A DNA stretch of 9,479 nucleotides from Bacteroidota bacterium (GTDB lineage: Bacteria > Bacteroidota > Bacteroidia > Chitinophagales > LD1), in NCBI GenBank assembly GCA_028288545.1, contig JAQBNQ010000072.1:1-9479 (forward strand). Direction: 5' to 3'. Shown one piece after another: positions 6,354 through 9,479 of the stretch (the stretch's first letter is position 1; each line of letters opens with the position of its first letter). Under the pieces are notes generated by a model. It made no database searches and was not told the origin of the DNA. It worked only from the letters and a program-made list of their open reading frames with translations. The translations under genes were made by a program, and so were the position numbers.

Positions 6354-6968
6354 ATGAACAAAAAGGAACGTGTGGATTTTATTATTGATAAACTGGAAGC
6401 GTTGTACCCTGATCCTCAAAGTCCATTGGATCATAAGGATGCCTATACTATGCTTATATCAGTGTTGCTTTCGGCCCAATGCACTGATAAAAGAGTTAAC
6501 CTGATAGCGCCAATCCTTTTTAAAAAAGCAGATACCCCAGCTAAGATGGTAAAGCTATCGGTAAAAGAAATTGAGGATATAATACGCCCCTGTGGCTTAG
6601 CACCTGCAAAGGCGAGAGGGATACATGGCTTATCTGAAATACTTTTGGCGAAGCATAACGGACAGGTGCCGGATACCTTTGAGGACTTGGAGCATCTGCC
6701 GGCTGTGGGTCATAAAACGGCCTCTGTAATAATGACGCAGGTATTTAATAAGCCGGCGTTTCCGGTAGATACTCATATACACCGTCTGATGCACCGCTGG
6801 AAACTGAGCAACGGCAAAAGCGTTGACCAGACAGAAAAAGACGCCAAGCGCTTATTCCCCGAAAAACTTTGGAACAAACTTCATTTGCAAATCATTTACT
6901 TCGGCAGAGAATACTGCCCTGCAAGAGGACACGTGGTTGAGAATTGTCCTATTTGCAGTAAAATATAA
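6354..6968 (+). CDS. nth: Endonuclease III (DNA glycosylase/AP lyase)
   Basis: 204 residues, close to the usual 210. It removes oxidised pyrimidines from DNA and cleaves at the abasic site in base-excision repair. Visible motifs are 'LLSAQCTD' (38-45), the helix-hairpin-helix 'LPAVGHKTASVI' (115-126) with catalytic Lys121, and 'FPVDTHIHR' (136-144) with catalytic Asp139; these match E. coli K120 and D138. The C-terminus is unusual: instead of the C-X6-C-X2-C-X5-C iron-sulfur ligands, it has C188-X9-C198-X2-C201 and ends three residues later, so the fourth cysteine is absent. I believe relatives in Bacteroidota share a 'GREYCPARGH' form, so this may be lineage-typical and not damage. The [4Fe-4S] cluster may be missing or bound differently. 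It heads a run of four plus-strand genes. Confidence 0.93.
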   Translation: MNKKERVDFIIDKLEALYPDPQSPLDHKDAYTMLISVLLSAQCTDKRVNLIAPILFKKADTPAKMVKLSVKEIEDIIRPCGLAPAKARGIHGLSEILLAKHNGQVPDTFEDLEHLPAVGHKTASVIMTQVFNKPAFPVDTHIHRLMHRWKLSNGKSVDQTEKDAKRLFPEKLWNKLHLQIIYFGREYCPARGHVVENCPICSKI

Positions 6969-6974
6969 AACTAC

Positions 6975-6977
6975 TTG
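6975..6977 (+). other. TTG start codon of the metal transporter
   Basis: The in-frame TAA at 6966-6968 is the nth stop, and only AAC and TAC lie between it and this TTG. The next in-frame ATG (7062-7064) falls inside the first membrane segment. No clear Shine-Dalgarno sequence precedes the TTG, so translation is probably coupled to the upstream gene. Confidence 0.65.
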
Positions 6978-7973
6978 GCTAAAAAATTATCTGATAAGGC
7001 TGCTTTGCGGATTCAACTTTTTGCAGTTGTAATAGGAGTGCTGTTGCTGTTTGCCAAATTTATGGCTTACCTGTACACTCATTCCAACACTGTATTAACC
7101 GATGCCATTGAGTCTATCATTAACGTTGTGGCGGGCTTATTTGCGCTTTATAGTTTGTACCTGGCCTCAAAGCCAAAGGACTACGACCATCCATACGGCC
7201 ACGGCAAGGTGGAATTCATCTCGGCAGGTTTTGAAGGAATACTGATAGTTATTGCAGGAGGGATAATTATCGTTAAATCCGTCATTGGCTTCTTTCACTC
7301 AAGGCCTTTAGAGCATCTTGATATCGGTATTATAGTAATATCCGTTTCGGGTATCATTAATTACGTCATTGGTGCTGTTTTGGAAAAAGCGGGTACCCAA
7401 AATGATTCACTTACTTTAAAGGCAGATGGAGCGCATCTTAAATCCGACGCTTATTCATCGCTGGGCATTTTTATCGGCCTGATACTTATTTTGTGCACCG
7501 GTTGGGGATGGCTGGATAACGTGGTGGCGATAATCTTTGGTTTTATTATAGGCTTCTTAGGAGTAAGGCTTGTGCGCAAATCCATTGCGGGAATTATGGA
7601 CGAAGCAGATGAGAGCCTAATCGCTTCTATTGTTACCCATCTTAACGAACATCGCCAAACAGCATGGATTGATATCCATAACCTGAGGGTTATTCAGTAT
7701 GGCAATAAGCTACACGTAGATTGCCATGTTACCTTGCCCTGGTATTTTACTTTAGAACAGGCGCATCACGAAATTGAGGAGATCGCAATTATTATGAATA
7801 AAAAGCACAAAACGCAGATCGAGTTTTTTATTCACGAAGACCCCTGTATCATAGAATCGTGTAAAATTTGTATGATTGAGGACTGTCCGGTAAGGCAGGA
7901 AGCGTTTAAGGAAAAGATTATATGGACTGTTGAGAATGTGAGAACGAACAGGAAACATGGTTTAGGAATTTGA
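6975..7973 (+). CDS. Cation diffusion facilitator metal transporter
   Basis: 332 residues, an inner-membrane divalent-cation/proton antiporter, probably for efflux. Six membrane segments lie at about 11-35, 38-64, 83-105, 115-137, 158-175 and 179-200. The hallmark 'DHPYGHGK' is at 71-78 and the cytoplasmic metal-binding domain at about 207-287. Of the YiiP-type transport site (D-X3-D in TM2, H-X3-D in TM5), H154/D158 are kept, but TM2 reads D43-X3-S47 with N50 nearby, so zinc specificity cannot be assumed. A tail with C291-X4-C296-X2-C299-X4-C304 follows the domain; it resembles a metal-binding cysteine cluster and I recall similar tails in Bacteroidota relatives. The start appears to be TTG at 6975, six bases after the nth stop: an in-frame stop lies just upstream and the next ATG (M30) would remove most of TM1. 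Confidence 0.92.
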   Translation: MAKKLSDKAALRIQLFAVVIGVLLLFAKFMAYLYTHSNTVLTDAIESIINVVAGLFALYSLYLASKPKDYDHPYGHGKVEFISAGFEGILIVIAGGIIIVKSVIGFFHSRPLEHLDIGIIVISVSGIINYVIGAVLEKAGTQNDSLTLKADGAHLKSDAYSSLGIFIGLILILCTGWGWLDNVVAIIFGFIIGFLGVRLVRKSIAGIMDEADESLIASIVTHLNEHRQTAWIDIHNLRVIQYGNKLHVDCHVTLPWYFTLEQAHHEIEEIAIIMNKKHKTQIEFFIHEDPCIIESCKICMIEDCPVRQEAFKEKIIWTVENVRTNRKHGLGI

Positions 7974-7996
7974 TATTTACAAGGGATAATTAGCAT

Positions 7997-8758
7997 ATGA
8001 CAAGAGTAGACGAAACACTTTTTGAAGGAGCACATTATCTGGGTAGGCCGGCGGATCAAACGGATAAGATTATTACCCGTAGGGCCGAGTTGGTAAAAGA
8101 GATACCCGGGTTTTGCGATAAGAATTTGAAACTGTTGGAGATTGGTTGCGGCAATGGAGCTACCCTGCTGTTAATGAGCGATTGTATGAAGGAATGCCTT
8201 GGTGTTGATATTTATGAAGGTCATAAAAAAGTATTTGAAGAGATAAAAGCTGAAAAGGGAGTAAACAACTGTAACGTGGTTATCAAAAACATGGAAGTGG
8301 AGGACCTTGACGAAAAATTTGACCGCCTGATTTGTTTTGAAGTGATTGAGCATTTTAATGATGATAAGAACGTAAAGCGCTTTGGACGATGGTTAAAGCC
8401 AGGGGCCTTATGTGCTATATCGGTACCCAATAAGTGGTGGATATTTGAAACGCACGGAGCCAGGTTGCCGCTGTTGCCCTGGAACCGGGTACCGCTTTTT
8501 AGCTGGCTGCCAAAGTTTATACACGAGCGCTACGCCAATGCCCGCATCTATACAATGTCCCGCATCCGGAAACTGTTGGAGGAATCGGGGTTTGAAATTG
8601 TAGAGATGAAATATATAAAGTCGCCCATGGATTTTTTGAAGGAAGTAGCGCTTAAAAGATTCCTGGTGAAAAATGTTTTTGGAAATAATACTACTACCGT
8701 GCCTTTCTTAAGTACTTCAATTTTTATAGTGGCCAGGTTAAAAACGGCCGTCGAATAA
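7997..8758 (+). CDS. Class I SAM-dependent methyltransferase
   Basis: 253 residues. The Rossmann-fold methyltransferase signatures are present: motif I 'LLEIGCGNG' (46-54), the acidic ribose-contact residue D71 in 'LGVDIY', 'FDRLICFEVIEHF' (108-120) and 'LKPGALCAISVPN' (133-145). This pattern belongs to the Methyltransf_11 / UbiG-like group, usually small-molecule O- or C-methyltransferases. The middle part (about 146-185), rich in Trp, Pro and Leu, together with the cap-like 'FIHERYANARIYT', probably shapes the acceptor site. The acceptor cannot be told from sequence; quinone, lipid or sugar substrates are all possible. The gene starts 23 bp after the transporter and ends 11 bp before the Nudix gene, so it is likely part of the same transcript. 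AAGGGA at 7980-7985 is a possible weak ribosome binding site. Confidence 0.88.
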   Translation: MTRVDETLFEGAHYLGRPADQTDKIITRRAELVKEIPGFCDKNLKLLEIGCGNGATLLLMSDCMKECLGVDIYEGHKKVFEEIKAEKGVNNCNVVIKNMEVEDLDEKFDRLICFEVIEHFNDDKNVKRFGRWLKPGALCAISVPNKWWIFETHGARLPLLPWNRVPLFSWLPKFIHERYANARIYTMSRIRKLLEESGFEIVEMKYIKSPMDFLKEVALKRFLVKNVFGNNTTTVPFLSTSIFIVARLKTAVE

Positions 8759-8769
8759 ACTCTTTTGTC

Positions 8770-9321
8770 ATGAAAATGAACAAGGCCGTTAATCCATGGA
8801 CCAAGCTTAGCAGCGCGGTGAAGTACGAGAATACCTGGATTAAAATAATTGAAGACAAAGTGAAGAACCCTGCAGGTAACGACGGCATTTATGGAGTGGT
8901 TCATTTTAAAAGAATAGCCGTTGCGGTGATACCCCTGGATGAGGATAACAACACCTGGATAGTGGGCCAATACCGTTACCCGTTGGATAGTTACGAATGG
9001 GAAATTGTAGAAGGTGGCTGCCCTGAAGGGGTTTCCCCGCTTGAAACCGCAAAGAATGAATTATTGGAGGAGGCCGGGCTGGAAGCAAAAGATTATGAAT
9101 TAATTTTAGAGATGCAACTATCGAATTCGTGCAGCGATGAGGTATCCTGTACTTATATCGCCCGGGGAATAACCTACGTTGGCGAGCAGCCCGAAGAGGA
9201 TGAACTGTTTGTTATAAAGAAACTGCCTTTTGAAGAAGTATACCAAATGGTAATGCGCGGCGAAATACGGGATGGCCTATCGGTTGGCAGTATCTTAAAA
9301 GCCAAGGCGCTGATTGGCTAA
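8770..9321 (+). CDS. Nudix hydrolase, ADP-ribose pyrophosphatase-like
   Basis: 183 residues. It most likely cleaves a nucleoside-diphosphate sugar such as ADP-ribose into AMP and a sugar phosphate. The region before the box ('VGQYRYPLDSYEWEIVEGG', 65-83) is characteristic of ADP-ribose pyrophosphatase-type enzymes. The Nudix box runs 82-104. The metal-binding glutamates E97, E100 and E101 are present, but the first box glutamate is V88 and the usual Arg before E97 is N96. 'LSNSCSDE' (117-124) and 'RGEIRDGLSVGSILKAK' near the end fit the same subfamily. Two close ATGs (8770 and 8776) are possible starts; the first was taken because both are in frame and no signal separates them. It is the last of the four closely spaced genes. 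Fold assignment is sure; substrate is inferred. Confidence 0.92.
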   Translation: MKMNKAVNPWTKLSSAVKYENTWIKIIEDKVKNPAGNDGIYGVVHFKRIAVAVIPLDEDNNTWIVGQYRYPLDSYEWEIVEGGCPEGVSPLETAKNELLEEAGLEAKDYELILEMQLSNSCSDEVSCTYIARGITYVGEQPEEDELFVIKKLPFEEVYQMVMRGEIRDGLSVGSILKAKALIG

Positions 9322-9354
9322 AACAACAATTAGTAAATCCCCTTTATCTTATTA

Positions 9355-9384
9355 GGGCCAATATATGGCCTCCTCTTAATTTTG
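9355..9384 (+). promoter_or_regulatory. Promoter-like element with operator-like palindrome
   Basis: TAATTTTG at 9377-9384 is an exact TAnnTTTG match. TTAG at 9352-9355, 21 bases upstream, is a fair -33 element at the expected spacing. Between them lies the inverted repeat GGCCA-ATATA-TGGCC (9356-9370), which could be an operator or, read as RNA, a short hairpin ending the Nudix transcript. The T-tract after it is weak, so I prefer promoter plus possible operator for the gene at 9449. Confidence 0.4.
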
Positions 9385-9420
9385 GAGAAACGCTATTTTC
9401 GCTATTGGTGTTTAAACACA

Positions 9421-9440
9421 TATTTCACTCAATTGAAATA
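9421..9440. repeat. Inverted repeat in the leader of the edge gene
   Basis: TATTTCA (9421-9427) and TGAAATA (9434-9440) are perfect complements around CTCAAT, ending eight bases before the ATG at 9449. It is AT-rich and would make only a weak RNA hairpin. It could be a regulator site or a chance inverted repeat. Confidence 0.3.
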
Positions 9441-9448
9441 ACGGTAGT

Positions 9449-9479
9449 ATGAAAAAGAAGCTTGTACTTTTTGTTTTTA
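9449..9479 (+). CDS. Start of an exported-protein gene, cut by the window edge
   Basis: An ATG followed by MKKKLVLFVF and then the window edge. Three lysines followed by hydrophobic residues are how signal peptides of this genome begin (compare the MKKI and MIKK starts nearby). It lies downstream of a good promoter candidate and 127 bp after the Nudix gene. Nothing about its function can be seen. Confidence 0.6.
   Translation, partial: MKKKLVLFVF

Noticed and set aside
8548..8970. 140-codon minus-strand reading frame
   Set aside because: It spans the end of the methyltransferase and the start of the Nudix gene, both well supported on the plus strand; the translation has no recognisable features.

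Overview
The window is chromosomal DNA from a member of the Bacteroidota, probably a free-living or environmental lineage. The evidence is a type IX secretion system (T9SS) type B C-terminal sorting domain, a PorP/SprF-family membrane protein, a T9SS type A sorting domain, a DUF4412-like secreted protein, SprB-type repeats and promoters resembling the Bacteroidota -7 element TAnnTTTG. Shine-Dalgarno sites are weak or absent. No RNA gene, CRISPR array, insertion sequence or phage module is visible.

Layout. Bases 91-2285 (minus strand) hold two secreted-protein genes: a 217-residue DUF4412-like protein, and a 487-residue protein ending in a long glycine-rich domain that resembles phage tail-fibre adhesin domains. 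A 135-bp divergent region (2286-2420) follows. Bases 2421-5265 (plus strand) hold a two-gene unit: a 624-residue cell-surface protein with two SprB repeats and a type B sorting domain, then one base later a PorP/SprF-like outer-membrane protein. Bases 5428-6243 hold a 271-residue secreted protein with a small beta-rich domain and a type A sorting domain, closed by a clear intrinsic terminator. Bases 6354-9321 hold four tightly spaced plus-strand genes: endonuclease III, a cation diffusion facilitator with a cysteine-rich tail, a class I SAM methyltransferase and a Nudix hydrolase. A new gene with a signal-peptide-like start begins at 9449 and runs off the edge.

How they work together. The first two thirds is a cell-envelope neighbourhood: five consecutive products carry export signals and two carry T9SS sorting domains. 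The type B protein and its PorP/SprF neighbour most likely form a matched pair, cargo plus outer-membrane attachment partner. The last third is a housekeeping run (base-excision repair, metal efflux, methyl transfer, nucleotide-derivative hydrolysis) whose shared logic is not obvious; co-transcription is inferred from spacing.

Most notable items: the phage-adhesin-like domain in a cellular secreted protein; an 18-bp perfect palindrome present twice in intergenic DNA with related flanks; the altered cysteine spacing at the endonuclease III C-terminus; and the CX4CX2CX4C tail of the metal transporter. I see no convincing undescribed multi-gene system.
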